From: Pieris napi
Taxonomy: Eukaryota; Arthropoda; Insecta; Lepidoptera; Pieridae
Length of the DNA stretch: 64,000 nucleotides
Direction: 5' to 3'
NCBI RefSeq assembly: GCF_905475465.1
Contig: NC_062238.1
Coordinates: 10,633,368-10,697,367, forward strand
Positions 46,642 to 56,349 of the stretch are shown here, one piece after another. Within the stretch, counting starts at the first letter, position 1. Each line of letters opens with the position of its first letter. A program made the translations under genes and the position numbers. The notes beneath the pieces were generated by a model. It searched no databases. It had not been told where the DNA came from and saw only the letters and a program-made list of their open reading frames with translations.

Positions 46642-46843
46642 TTTATATTGGAGTATGTAAGAATACAAAATGCGCTCTTAGGGATTAATTCAAATTAAAA
46701 CAATATGTACGGCTAACTTTGCTAATTGTGTAACAATTTTTAATATTAAATGTCGACTAATTACTAGTTGATAACTGCGCTTAATTATTAACACGAAAAT
46801 ACGATTGTTCGTTTGTGATCTTTAAGTAAAACCTATAATTATT

Positions 46844-47105
46844 GAAGCCTTGTGTTGACCACGTGGCTTCAACATGTGATTCTCATTTCTCAGGTGGTCT
46901 GGTTTCCGAAGTCCGGTCGTGCAGCAATGGACCGCTTGTACGGTTAATGACATCATCGTGAGGAAAGCGGCAAACGTTAGAGCCAAAAAGACAGTGTATG
47001 CCAGGCACAGATGACTGATCACCGACTTGCCTATTAGTAAAAACAAATAATGAAATAGGTAAAGAAATCTGAGGCCCAGCTTAAAAGGTTTTAACGCCGT
47101 TGTTT
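46844..47105 (+). mobile_element. SINE family 1, diverged
   Basis: CCTTGTGTTGACCACGTGGC, GACATCATCGTGAGGAAAGC, TGACTGATCACCGACTTGCC and AATCTGAGGCCCAGCTTAAA. The body is shortened. Confidence 0.7.
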
Positions 47106-47407
47106 TTACTGACAGTTACATACCGATATACGATTTGTAATTCAAAATAGCTTGCTATCCTCGGAAACGTAGTTGCGGGCATCAGCTAGTCAATAATATA
47201 AAATAATTATCGCTTAAATTTGACAAATTATATTATTTCGATAGAATAAATTAGTATTTTAACCATAACATAACAGGCCCGTGTTGATAGATTACAATGT
47301 GTTGATTAGCCGGCGGTTATTAATTATTTTCAGTGCTGCAAGTATTTTAATTAGATCAAACTATGTTAACATATTTTAAAATGTTTATATATAGCATAAC
47401 GCAATAA

Positions 47408-47870
47408 TTTATTTTTATTTATTTATTAACTCCTCGTTGCATTAAAATCTAAAAATTCAATATAATTAAATGAAAACGAGGCGGCCTTATCGCTTTCGAG
47501 CGATCTCATCCAGGCAACCACTGTGAGAAAAAAGAAAAAAAATGTATTTAATTCTATAAGGTAGGCAAGAAGTGCAAAAATACATATAACATATATTATG
47601 TTACTGTGCACATGAACCACGATAGTTTAAGATCAGTATCACGTCAGTTAGTAGTTAGTACAAAAGTTAGGGATTCGATGTGAATGTAATGTTTGTACAC
47701 AAAAATTTTTAAGGAAGATAGAGAAGGAGCTAAGCGAATAGGGACTGGAAGTGAATTCCATAGCCTAACTGCAGAGATCTTAAAGGATTCGCCAAGAAGA
47801 ATTATGAGATGGGATTTCAAGGATATAGTTTTCGGAAGAGCGTAAGCTATAGTTATGGTATACAAATCTG
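47408..47870 (-). pseudogene. LINE-C 3' end with polyprotein C-terminus
   Basis: A minus-strand frame ending near 47650 reads ...LGESFKISAVRLWNSLPVPIRL, APSLSSLKIFVYKHYI. SAVRLWNSLP..IR followed by SFK is the conserved end of Jockey/CR1-like LINE proteins. The 3' UTR continues leftward through CATCCAGGCAACCACTGTG antisense and GAGGCGGCCTTATCGCTTTC. 5'-truncated. Confidence 0.8.
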
Positions 47871-48223
47871 TGTACTGTGAGATAATTAAATATATACGAG
47901 TATTTTTCAGTTCATTACTTCCAATTCTTCAACTAGAGGGCGACATATACCCGTAAAATGATAACAGTCACTTTTATCAGAGATCATCGAGAACGTCTAT
48001 TAAATATCTATAATGGTAGATTAAATTTTATAATCTAAAACCAATGCCTTAAGGAAGGATTATGGAACGAAATCTTTAGCTTTCTGATCTGATTCAACTT
48101 ATTAAATTGTATAAATGGTTTGAGTTAATACTCTGAATACCATACAACCTAACTAGTACTCTGAATAGGTACGCATTAATATTTGTTAAATAATTAGGGA
48201 CCAAAATAAACATGTTGATTTTC

Positions 48224-48284
48224 CTCTGCGACTCTGGTGGAAGTCACTCGTTTCGGAGCCCATAAGACATTGTGAGTCGCAGAG
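48224..48284. repeat. 11-bp perfect inverted repeat (possible stem-loop)
   Basis: CTCTGCGACTC (48224-48234) and GAGTCGCAGAG (48274-48284) enclose 39 nt, inside a GC-richer patch. Confidence 0.6.
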
Positions 48285-48962
48285 CCAATGGAGTGTTCAT
48301 ATTATTAAAACTGTTGTCAAGTATATATTGATTCTTGCCCGGTTTAAAATGATTGTATAAATAAATAAAAATATTTTAAATAACGTTAACTTTTATAACG
48401 CCTGATAAAAAAAGTCAATTTACAAACAGAACCATTGCTCCGATCACGAAATTAAACCAACAGAACCAAGAAATACTGGCAAATAAAACGGTTGTAAATC
48501 CGAAGATTATTACATTTAAGAATATTTTGGAATTCCAGAGGGTATTTCGTGGCGCTTAACAAAGGCCATTTTAAAACATCGTCGTGTTTTCGTGTTTGAG
48601 ATGTTTTTCGCGGACCAATTAATCATGTCATTACATTCTGTGTAACAAGGTAAATTCTTTGAATTATACGTTTAATGCTAAATTATCTGAAATTTTAGAT
48701 ATACAGAAAGAACACAGTTTATAGGTTGTTTAAAAAAACAAAAAGTTAGTACTTTTTGTGTACATTTGATAATGAAAATCAATGATGATCAATCGCTTCT
48801 CAAACACATCCTGGACAGCCTCCACCACGCACTCATCAAGTTCTTCTCTTCTGTCTGTGTATTGTGATGATAAGTCTTGACATACAGTAAAGAGTGTTTG
48901 CTTTAAATTGTTTATTCCAACATAATTATTCAAAACAAATATTAGCTAGTATTACATATTTA

Positions 48963-49238
48963 AGCAGTGTTGGCCTAGTAGCTTCAGCGTGCGACTCTCA
49001 TCCCTGAGGTCGTAGGTTCGATCCCCGGCTGTGCACCAATGGACTTTCTTTCTATGCGCGCATTTAACATTCGAACGGAGGAAACCGACTTGCCTTAGAC
49101 CCAAAATGTCGAGGGCGTGCGTCAGGCACAAAAGGCTGATCACCTACTTGCCGATTAGATTAACAAATGATCATGAAATAGATACATAAATCTGAGGCCC
49201 AGACCTTAAATGGTTGAAGCACCATTGTTTTTATTTTT
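48963..49238 (+). mobile_element. tRNA-derived SINE, family 1, with exact target duplication
   Basis: AGCAGTGTTGGCCTAGTAGC (A box region), GGTTCGATCCC (B box), GAGGAAACCGACTTGCCTTA, GGCTGATCACCTACTTGCC and TCTGAGGCCCAGACCTTAAA. Flanked by the exact 12-bp duplication ATTACATATTTA (48951-48962, 49239-49250), so probably a young insertion. Lacks a short block after ACATTCGAACGG found in longer copies. Confidence 0.9.
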
Positions 49239-49611
49239 ATTACATATTTATAATGTAATTAATAACTTAAAAAGTTGTTTCCGAAGCGATATTCCAACAG
49301 CTGAAGCCCGAAATATCAATTCCGGCCCCGAATTGATTGATGGGCCCACTTTGACACTTGCCCTATATAATTTTGTATTAAGTAATAGTTGACACAATTT
49401 ATTGTATTACGTTGTTATCCTTATTGTGTAATGTGTTATAAAAAGAAAGAAATTCAAGGAAATATAGAAGGTTATGATGATAATGGATAACTCAAACCAT
49501 ACGTTATGCAATAGTAAGGATTGATATTTTTAATTTTCATTTATTTTCAAAATCTCTCGACTATAAACTTTAAATGAAAACGAAAACATCTAACATATTT
49601 AAATAAGAATA

Positions 49612-49880
49612 TGTTAAACGGGGCAAACGGGCAGGAGGCTTACCTGATGTTATGTGATACCGCCGCCCATTGACACTCACATTGCCAGATGGCTAGCAAG
49701 TGCGTTGCCGGCCTTTTAATTACTGGCACGCTCTTTTCTTGAAGAATCCTAAGTCGAATTGGTTCGGAAATACTTCAGTGGGCAGCTGGTTCCACATAGT
49801 GGTGGTGCGCGGCAAAATCTGCCTTGAAAAACGCTCAGTTGTGGAACGACGGACGTTGAGGTGATACGAAACTCAGGTGA
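49612..49880 (-). mobile_element. LINE-A 3' end including coding end
   Basis: Antisense copy: GGGGCAAACGGGCAGGAGGC, GCGTTGCCGGCCTTTTAATT, AAGTCGAATTGGTTCGGAAA, GGGCAGCTGGTTCCACATAG and GTTGTGGAACGACGGACGTT. The last blocks are antisense of the TLWNQLATEVFP coding region. Confidence 0.85.
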
Positions 49881-49884
49881 CAAA

Positions 49885-50079
49885 TGGGATCCTGCTCAAC
49901 CTCCTCGATTATCCAGTCCAAGTCCCACAGTCCAGCGTCAACAAGTTCCCATTCCCCGCTTACTCTCGCAGCTTAATAGTTTTCTCGACTCTCCACCGGA
50001 AAGCGACCTATTTATGGGGAATATACCAAAATTTAAAAATATACTAAAGATAGGAAAAGGTTTTCTATTAATTTTTTAA
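49885..50079 (+). other. Proline-rich open frame, unidentified
   Basis: The open frame DPAQPPRLSSPSPTVQRQQV, PIPRLLSQLNSFLDSPPESD lies between two LINE fragments and is richer in GC than the flanks. It may be part of a mobile element protein or a stray exon. No domain and no convincing start. Confidence 0.25.
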
Positions 50080-50114
50080 TCACTTAATTGTATAATACTT
50101 TTATAATATTTTTA

Positions 50115-50290
50115 GTTGTCCTGTATGGAAAGGACCAAGAGGAAGAAGGAGAAGAGATCGCCCAAAACGAATGGAGAAAGAGAGCCATAGACAGAGTAAG
50201 TTGGAAAAAGCTGGAGGAGGCCTTTACCCGTGAAGGGGTTCCGATCGACGGTACTGAAGGTAACTAGGATAACGAGGAAAAGATAAAAAA
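50115..50290 (+). pseudogene. LINE C-terminal remnant (GTE-ending family)
   Basis: The plus strand gives KRTKRKKEKRSPKTNGERE-like sequence, then MDRVSWKKLEEAFTREGVPI in shifted frames, ending DGTEGN-stop. Same family as 5245-5510 and 63828-64000. Confidence 0.65.
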
Positions 50291-50640
50291 AATGTTGTTT
50301 TTTTTTTTAAATTGTTGAATTTGGCCAGACATAACCTGTACATAAATAAATCATGATCCCTATGAACCCCGGATTCGCCCTTGATTGCACTTTAGGAAGT
50401 GACTCATGACTCATGTCTTGCTACACTTAGACATCCGTCCAATCGGTGTTTGAGAATTATGGAATATCTCGTAAATTTTCCAGTCTTACATAACATCAGT
50501 CAGTCTTACGATTTCATTCAGAAGTGATACAATTGTCATTTTCTAAAAGGTTTTAACTATTTAATAGCTATTTTACGCTTATAGTGTATTTATTTAATTG
50601 AAAAGTAGGCAACCCTTATACTGTAAGGACTTTATTGTGT

Positions 50641-51290
50641 ATAAACTCAAACTCAAAATAACTTTATTCATATAGGTAAACAAGTACACTTATGAATACC
50701 AACAGAAAAAATGGTAAATTGATACTAAATTAACATTTACTACCAGTCCGCAAGTCAGAGCGTAGAGCGGACAAGAAACTCTCCGCCTTTCTTTCAATCG
50801 CAAAATTTTGAGTCATACAAGTTGTTTGAACTGGAGCAAATCAATCCCAAGGATTAGGATCATTTAAATATTCGTCAAATTTACAATAAGCTTCATTTAT
50901 TAATTTACGTTTAACGAAAGCTTTGAATTTATTCAGCGATAATTCTCTAATTTCGCTTGGGAGTTTGTTGTAAAAACTAATACAATTTCCATATGAATGG
51001 TTTATCTTCTGGAGCCTGTTTGGTCTTACGCTTAAATTAGTTCTGTTTCGAGTATTATACTGTAGAAAGTCACCATTTGTTTTAAAAGCGTTTATATTTT
51101 TTTGAACATACAACAAGGCTTCAAGAATAAATTGACCAGATAGTGTCATAATATGTAATTCCTTAAACTTAATCTGTACCGACTGCCTTGGGGACACACA
51201 ACAAATACCCCGAACAGCCCGCTTCTGCATCACAAATATGGATTGAACCTCTGCAGCAGCACCCCACAGGAGAATACCGTCCGGCATAAC
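50641..51290 (-). pseudogene. LINE-B polyprotein C-terminus and 3' UTR (Jockey-type)
   Basis: This is the longest LINE frame in the window: a minus-strand ORF of 148 codons (51287-50841), MPDGILLWGAAAEVQSIFVM, QKRAVRGICCVSPRQSVQIK, then SGQFILEALLYVQKN, SYGNCISFYNKLPSEIREL and YLNDPNPWD-stop. GxxLWG...QKRAVR and LPSEIR are conserved in the C-terminal part of Jockey-clade ORF2 after the reverse transcriptase domain (family knowledge). The 3' UTR ends in GAATAAAGTTATTTTGAG antisense and TTTGAGTTT. 5'-truncated near 51290, so inactive, but without internal breaks and thus fairly young. Confidence 0.85.
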
Positions 51291-51738
51291 GCTGTAAAAG
51301 TAGCAACAACAGGATACATCTACATTGTTCAGTGTAGTCTGTGATGTTCAGTTGCTGCATCGATGCAATAGATTAGATTATAAACAGTATCGGTCGATCT
51401 CTCACACTTGTAATTTACTATTGATTAACAGAACTGAGTTTCCATTTGTGGCCGTCATTATTCACAATAAATAATTACCGTCTCATAATCGAGCCTAATT
51501 TAACAAATATACGGTAATAATTTTTTTCAATAACTAGGAATCAAATATGTTTACATATCAGTACAATTTTAATATACGCTATCTACATTCCGACTGAGAC
51601 TCGCTAAAATTCCTTTAAATATACAAAAATTACAAAACAAGTCACGATATTAAATGATCTATTGAATTCTCCGTTTTAAGAATTTAAAGTAGGCACTACG
51701 CACTTAAGTTTTATAAAAAATACACATGGTAATTTTGT
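51291..51738. other. AT-rich stretch, nothing recognised
   Basis: A frame with a poly-Leu run (51169-51360) overlaps the LINE in another frame and is a shadow. Confidence 0.4.
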
Positions 51739-51835
51739 TTGAGGAAACCGGCGTACTTTAGACCAAAAAAAGTCAACGGCGTAAGTCAGGCACATATGGC
51801 TGATCACCTCACCACCAATGAATAATCACGATACT
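51739..51835 (+). mobile_element. SINE family 1 fragment
   Basis: TTTGAGGAAACCGGCGTACT, AAAAAAGTCAACGGCGTAAG and GGCTGATCACCTCACC. Head and tail are missing. Confidence 0.65.
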
Positions 51836-52282
51836 CTCTCTACACTCATATTATAATAATAGTTTTATTATGAAAAGTATATTAAAGTTGGTGCCGTGTT
51901 TGCAATGTTTACAGTGTATTTTTCCATTTGAAAGTAAATAATACTCCATCATCCACATTTTGTAACAAAGAATAATGTTTATAGAAAAGTATTCGAAATT
52001 CTTAAAATGTTGACGTAGTGTTGATTCCGGGGTCACAGAAACCTCACTACTTTATTACACAGCAACGCTTTACTGATATATATCTTCTGCATACAACTTG
52101 GACAACAACTAATGAATGTCGAAGTAAATGTTTATTACATAAACAAAACAAAATTTATAGGACAACAAGAACTGACAAACCATCTATGACTCAATAACCA
52201 AGCGCTAGGTTTAATAATGATACTAGGCATAATAACATCGTGGGTTTAAATCTTACCAAACCAAAATCTTCAGAATCTTCTC

Positions 52283-52440
52283 TCGAATTTTTTTACGCCG
52301 AGAGTTTTTTACGCTGGCTTTTTCTCTCCGCCTACACCCTCTGTCTTCTTCGCCGATGAGTAGGGATGCCTACAAATTCAAATTTAATGACATGGAATAA
52401 ATGATACATGTATCTTATGTTCCATAATAAACATATTTTA
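52283..52440 (+). mobile_element. LINE-G 3' UTR fragment
   Basis: GAGTTTTTTACGCTGGCTTT, CCTACACCCTCTGTCTTCTT, GATGAGTAGGGATGCCTAC and TTCCATAATAAACATATTTT. Matches 20041-20170. Confidence 0.6.
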
Positions 52441-52551
52441 TTTTTTTATTTTAATTGAGTACCTTAATTTGGCACTACAATACTATATTAAGGTACTCAC
52501 TAAACGCTTCGCGTTTGTTTTTAAATACATATATAACTTATAATAAATCAC

Positions 52552-52885
52552 TTGAGTAAAGACACTTTCGTCTCTGTGTTATATTTACGCTGTGATAAAA
52601 AGATACACATGAGTGCATTTGTTAAAAATACCAAAATTCCACCCTCATATCACCTTGACGTCCGTCGTTCCACGACTGACCGTTTTTTAAGGCAGTTTCT
52701 CCCGCGCACCACCACTCTGTGGAACCAGCTGGCCACTGAAGTATTTCCGAACCAATTCGACTTAGGGTCCTTCAAGAAACGAGCATAATTCTTTAAGGGC
52801 CGGCAACGCACTTGTGAGCCTGCTGCCATGTCCAGGCGGCGGTATCACTTAACATCAGGTGAGCCTCCTGCCCGTTTCGCTCCTA
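52552..52885 (+). pseudogene. LINE-A polyprotein C-terminus and 3' UTR
   Basis: An open frame of 78 codons reads PPSYHLDVRRSTTDRFLRQF, LPRTTTLWNQLATEVFPNQF, DLGSFKKRA-stop (about 52786). RRSTT...FLPRTTxLWNxLPxxVFP...FDLGSFK is the conserved end of a lepidopteran LINE protein of the Jockey/CR1 group (clade not certain). The 3' UTR (GGCCGGCAACGCACTTGTGA, ACATCAGGTGAGCCTCCTGC) is the sequence repeated as fragments all over the window. 5'-truncated. Confidence 0.85.
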
Positions 52886-53639
52886 TTACGTAAAACAAAT
52901 CAGTGCAATTAGTTTAGGAAACTTACATATTTTTTCTAAGCGACAACTCATCTGAAACATCTTTGTTTATTAAAGGAAATATGAAACAGTTTACATTAGC
53001 GTAACGTTTTGAAATCAAACTTTACCTGCGAAAGTTCTAAAAGCTTGCAACTTAGCTTTGTTTGGCTTCAATATTGCAACAGTTACCACGTGCAAGATTA
53101 CAAAATCTATTGAACGAATAGCGGTTTTGTACGATGTATTATTAAGTATCGAACAGCCAGGTGTAACTGATTATTATTTATAAGGTACTGGAAAAATTGC
53201 AAAATTCTATAGTTTTTGCAATACCAAACGTTATTAGGTATTTAGTAAATACCATTTAATTTAATTCATAAATTATAAATCAATAATGTGAACAAGTTTA
53301 TAGAATATTGTTACGCTAAATACGAAGATGCGAGGTCTTAGGTGATATTCAGCTGGGGTTGGTTAATGCGAATTATGTGCACAAAAGCTGTAAATATTAA
53401 CCAAACCAATCTATGTAACAAACGCCGAAATGTATTATTATATATGCCTTATTGACTGACATATATTTAAATAAATCAGGGGCTTTGACAGACATTGAAT
53501 CAGTGATTTTAATTCTCAACTTACCTTACTTAACAGTATACTTTAAAAATTAATTGTAAAACATCCTTTAAATATTTACGAGAATAAATGAACATGAATA
53601 TTTGTACACTACTTTTAAGCCATTTTAATTTTTAAGGAA
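52886..53639. other. AT-rich stretch, nothing recognised
   Basis: No supported gene or repeat. Confidence 0.4.
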
Positions 53640-53775
53640 ATAACAAAAAGGTTTGTCGACATCACAGGAGACCGAAGAGCTGGCAGCTATCACGGACAAA
53701 GAATTAGTCTAGCAATTCAAAGGGGGAACGCTGCCAGTATCTTCGGAACCTTGCCTAAAGGGACTCCTTTTAATA
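53640..53775 (+). pseudogene. LINE-F C-terminal remnant
   Basis: The open frame KRFVDITGDRRAGSYHGQRI, SLAIQRGNAASIFGTLPKGT, PFNKIFYF runs on into AT-rich sequence. Collinear with 25600-25680 and extends it at the C-terminal side. Confidence 0.75.
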
Positions 53776-54310
53776 AAATATTTTATTTCTTATATTTTAA
53801 GGTTATGTATTTGTTATATTAATTTATGTTAGCAGTATTATGTTATTTTCATTTAGTATATTAAAGCAATATATTTTCTTACACGTTAACCTTATGTCAA
53901 ATAGAAACATAAATGGTGTTTGCGAAGATTTCAAAAATCAAAGTGTCATATATTGATGTAGGTAACTCTAACTATAACTTTTTCTTTATGTTTTATGTTT
54001 ACTATAATTTTTTCACTTTCCATATGTTACTATCAGGCAAAAAATTATAGCATCTAAAACACCAAACAGTCAGAAGTTCTATGTGTTCGGCTCGAAAAAA
54101 ATATTGCTAATAGTATTTATTTATTAAGGAAACTAAACAGATACATCTCTATACAGTAAAAATAAAATAAAAGTAAAACAAGATAAAACTTGACAGCACA
54201 AAATTTTTAAATTAGGAGAACGTCAAACTAGTAGCTATAAAAACCAAAAAACAAGAAAGATACAAGGCAAGATAAATTAACTATGTATATGGTATAGCTT
54301 TTTACCTTCA

Positions 54311-54553
54311 GCCCTGAGATTCTGTAACTCACTTTTCGAACTCACACAGCGGTTTTCGCATCGGCGGTCGCTCTCAAATCAGTCGTGAAGCAGTAATTTT
54401 ATGATTTGGCATTCTGATAAACAATAAACTACAAGCTCCCACCTTTTCAGAATGTCAAATCATAAAATGACTGCTTCACGACTGATTTGAGAGCGACCGC
54501 CGATGCGAAGACCGCTGTGTGAGTTCGAAAAGTGAGTTACAGAATCGCAGGGC
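54311..54553. mobile_element. Palindromic MITE (family GCCTTGCG), copy 4, near-perfect hairpin
   Basis: The whole 243-bp unit is two arms of about 105 bp that are almost fully complementary, starting GCCCTGAGATTCTGTAACTC and ending GAGTTACAGAATCGCAGGGC, with a loop near 54418-54447 (CAATAAACTACAAGCTCCCA). Few mismatches, so recently formed or maintained. If transcribed it would fold into a long hairpin. No TA or other duplication was recognised. Confidence 0.9.
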
Positions 54554-54831
54554 AGATATGATATATTGTCATCTTATTAAAATCTTCACAATTCCACTCT
54601 GAGTTAAGTGTTAATATGTACTCCTGTTGACAAAAAGGTATTAGATCTTAGCATACGGGTGTCATACTTAGCGCTATATCTAGACTCAGAGTCAAAATAT
54701 AAACAAACATATGTTGAAGCTAAATGAACCACTCTGAAGATTATTATCTCCTAACAATATTATTTTTAATGTGAACGATGTTAACACGGTCTCAATGGCA
54801 AGTGTCATGTCCCCTCAGGCGTTTTATCAAG

Positions 54832-55089
54832 TTAATGAGACGGCCAAGCGACAAGGTCTAACTGACCCTTTCGTCCCTCGATTTCGATATTAATTAAGCA
54901 GAATCTTGCTGTTTGATAGATAATCGGTATCATGCCTGATGTCATGCCTTTTGGTATAGGCAAATATTTTATACGTGACAATTCCTTGATTTCAAAACGT
55001 TCGTAAATGAGTCTAAACTTGTGGTTTAAGCGCTTATAATACAGACATGATATGTTTGATAATGGTTCACCAACGTTGGGTATAAACAT
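54832..55089 (-). CDS. Possible small ORF of 85 codons, unidentified
   Basis: An ATG with A at -3 opens MFIPNVGEPLSNISCLYYKR and continues without break to GRKGQLDLVAWPSH-stop. Codon composition is less AT-driven than chance frames nearby. It lies about 690 bp downstream of the secreted-peptide gene on the same strand. No signal peptide, domain or family is recognised. It may be a gene, an exon or a fragment of an unknown mobile element. Confidence 0.25.
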   Translation of the reverse strand: MFIPNVGEPLSNISCLYYKRLNHKFRLIYERFEIKELSRIKYLPIPKGMTSGMIPIIYQTARFCLINIEIEGRKGQLDLVAWPSH

Positions 55090-55780
55090 AGTATTTATTT
55101 TTATTTTTTAATTGAAGCTGATTAAGGGTTCAATGACCTACCAAACTAATGTTTATAATAATTGTGTTTAATTGTTATCGTCCAAAACAGTGTTTTCAAT
55201 TTATTATATTAAAAACTGTCTGAAGGAATATACTAATTAAAGTAATCGGAAATAAAAGAATGATTTTTCTACATATAATATTATATTCACAAAACTTAAG
55301 TCTATAACGAATTATTACGAATTAAGAATATTAAATATTCTTTCAAAAACTCTGACAATAATTAAAGCTTTTTTGTTTTATACATTACATATAATTTTCA
55401 AAGCAAAACACGAATGCACACATTGTTTATGTATTCTATTACACAAGCCTTAAAAATTGTATGACAAACTTGTTTAATAAAATACATACAAATTTGAAGG
55501 TAACATGTAGGCAAGAAACACAATTTTCGGTTCTGAATTTCCTAAGTACAAGCCAATAAAATATAATAATAATAGATATCGCGTGTTCTATGCACTGTTT
55601 GTTAAATATAATCACTAAGGTCACTAAATTACGATTATTGGCACTAAACTATCACAAGGTCATCACGCAACTTGAAACAATACACTATTTACAAGACCAC
55701 TATCGCTGCAATCAACCCATTCTCATGATATGTCGCCGACGAAGCAGCCTCTCCATTGCGTAGAACACGCGATCTGAACC
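55090..55780. other. AT-rich 3' flank of the secreted-peptide gene
   Basis: No other gene. An ATTAAA on the minus strand at 55473-55478, about 300 bp after the stop codon, is a possible polyadenylation signal. Confidence 0.35.
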
Positions 55781-56089
55781 TCAGTAGGGGCAAATTACCC
55801 CTCCCGCCCCGGGTACAGCGACTGCATCCGGGAAATGCACTCTACAAATTTCTTTGTAAGTTTTCCCTTGCCTCGGCCGTTCCGCGTGTCTATATCCATT
55901 GTACCCATTATTGTAACCATTGTTGTACCCATAATTATACCCATTATTTCCATACCCACTGTACCCATAAGATCGCCTACCATTCCCATTGATAGCGTCG
56001 TATATTGCGTCAAAGAAAGGCGCCGCCTCAATCGTCGCCAGCGCAGCTAGCAGAACGATCGCAACTATCATAGTTTTCATCGAAGGCAT
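55781..56089 (-). CDS. Secreted Gly/Tyr/Asn-rich peptide with a two-cysteine C-terminal tail (102 aa)
   Basis: Complete single-exon frame. The start chosen is the first ATG (56089, G at -3); a second ATG three codons on (56080) would also work. Residues 1-22 form a signal peptide (MKTMIVAIVLLAALATIEA) with cleavage likely before Ala-Pro-Phe-Phe at 22-24. Residues 24-36 (PFFDAIYDAINGN) may be helical, followed by the dibasic pair Arg38-Arg39. Residues 40-66 are a GY/NGY repeat (SYGYSGYGNNGYNYGYNNGY). Residues 67-102 hold a basic linker and a conserved-looking end, KTYKEICRVHFPDAV ... GGVICPY, with Cys82 and Cys100 able to form one disulfide. It acts outside the cell. Gly/Tyr-rich secreted peptides include cuticle, silk, eggshell and antimicrobial peptides; the sequence does not decide between them. 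Composition is GC-rich compared with flanks. Plus-strand open frames here are shadows of the repeat. Confidence 0.85.
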   Translation of the reverse strand: MPSMKTMIVAIVLLAALATIEAAPFFDAIYDAINGNGRRSYGYSGYGNNGYNYGYNNGYNNGYNGYRHAERPRQGKTYKEICRVHFPDAVAVPGAGGVICPY

Positions 56090-56183
56090 GACGGAAGGGT
56101 GCTCTAACAAGTAATTGTATCAATTCAGTTGACGGTCAATACGGCCTCAGTATGTCGGAAGCTCAGTACGGTGGTTAATACGC

Positions 56184-56220
56184 GAATGATACCGGGTGCC
56201 TCTCAGAGACCGCTTATATA
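56184..56220 (-). promoter_or_regulatory. Core promoter of the secreted-peptide gene
   Basis: On the minus strand, TATATAAG (56220-56213) lies about 30 bp before TCATTC (56189-56184), which fits the arthropod initiator TCAKTY. Transcription would start at A56187, leaving a 5' leader of about 98 nt before the first ATG at 56089. Spacing and order are as expected of a tissue- or stage-regulated insect gene. About 90 bp further upstream is a perfect palindrome TTCCCGGGAA (56276-56285). Confidence 0.65.
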
Positions 56221-56349
56221 CCGTCCTCGGATCATCCGGAGATAAATATTGTGTACGCGCAGGGTTCACGGTTAGTTCCCGGGAATCGCGAAGTGTTTAT
56301 CGAGTTTAGAAGGGTAAGTTTCGTAAGCGTGTTTTGACACAACAGGAAG

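Noticed and set aside
55756..56050. Plus-strand frames opposite the secreted-peptide gene, including a Thr/His-rich one
   Set aside because: Antisense reflections of the GY repeat; only the minus strand has a signal peptide, promoter and stop in proper order.
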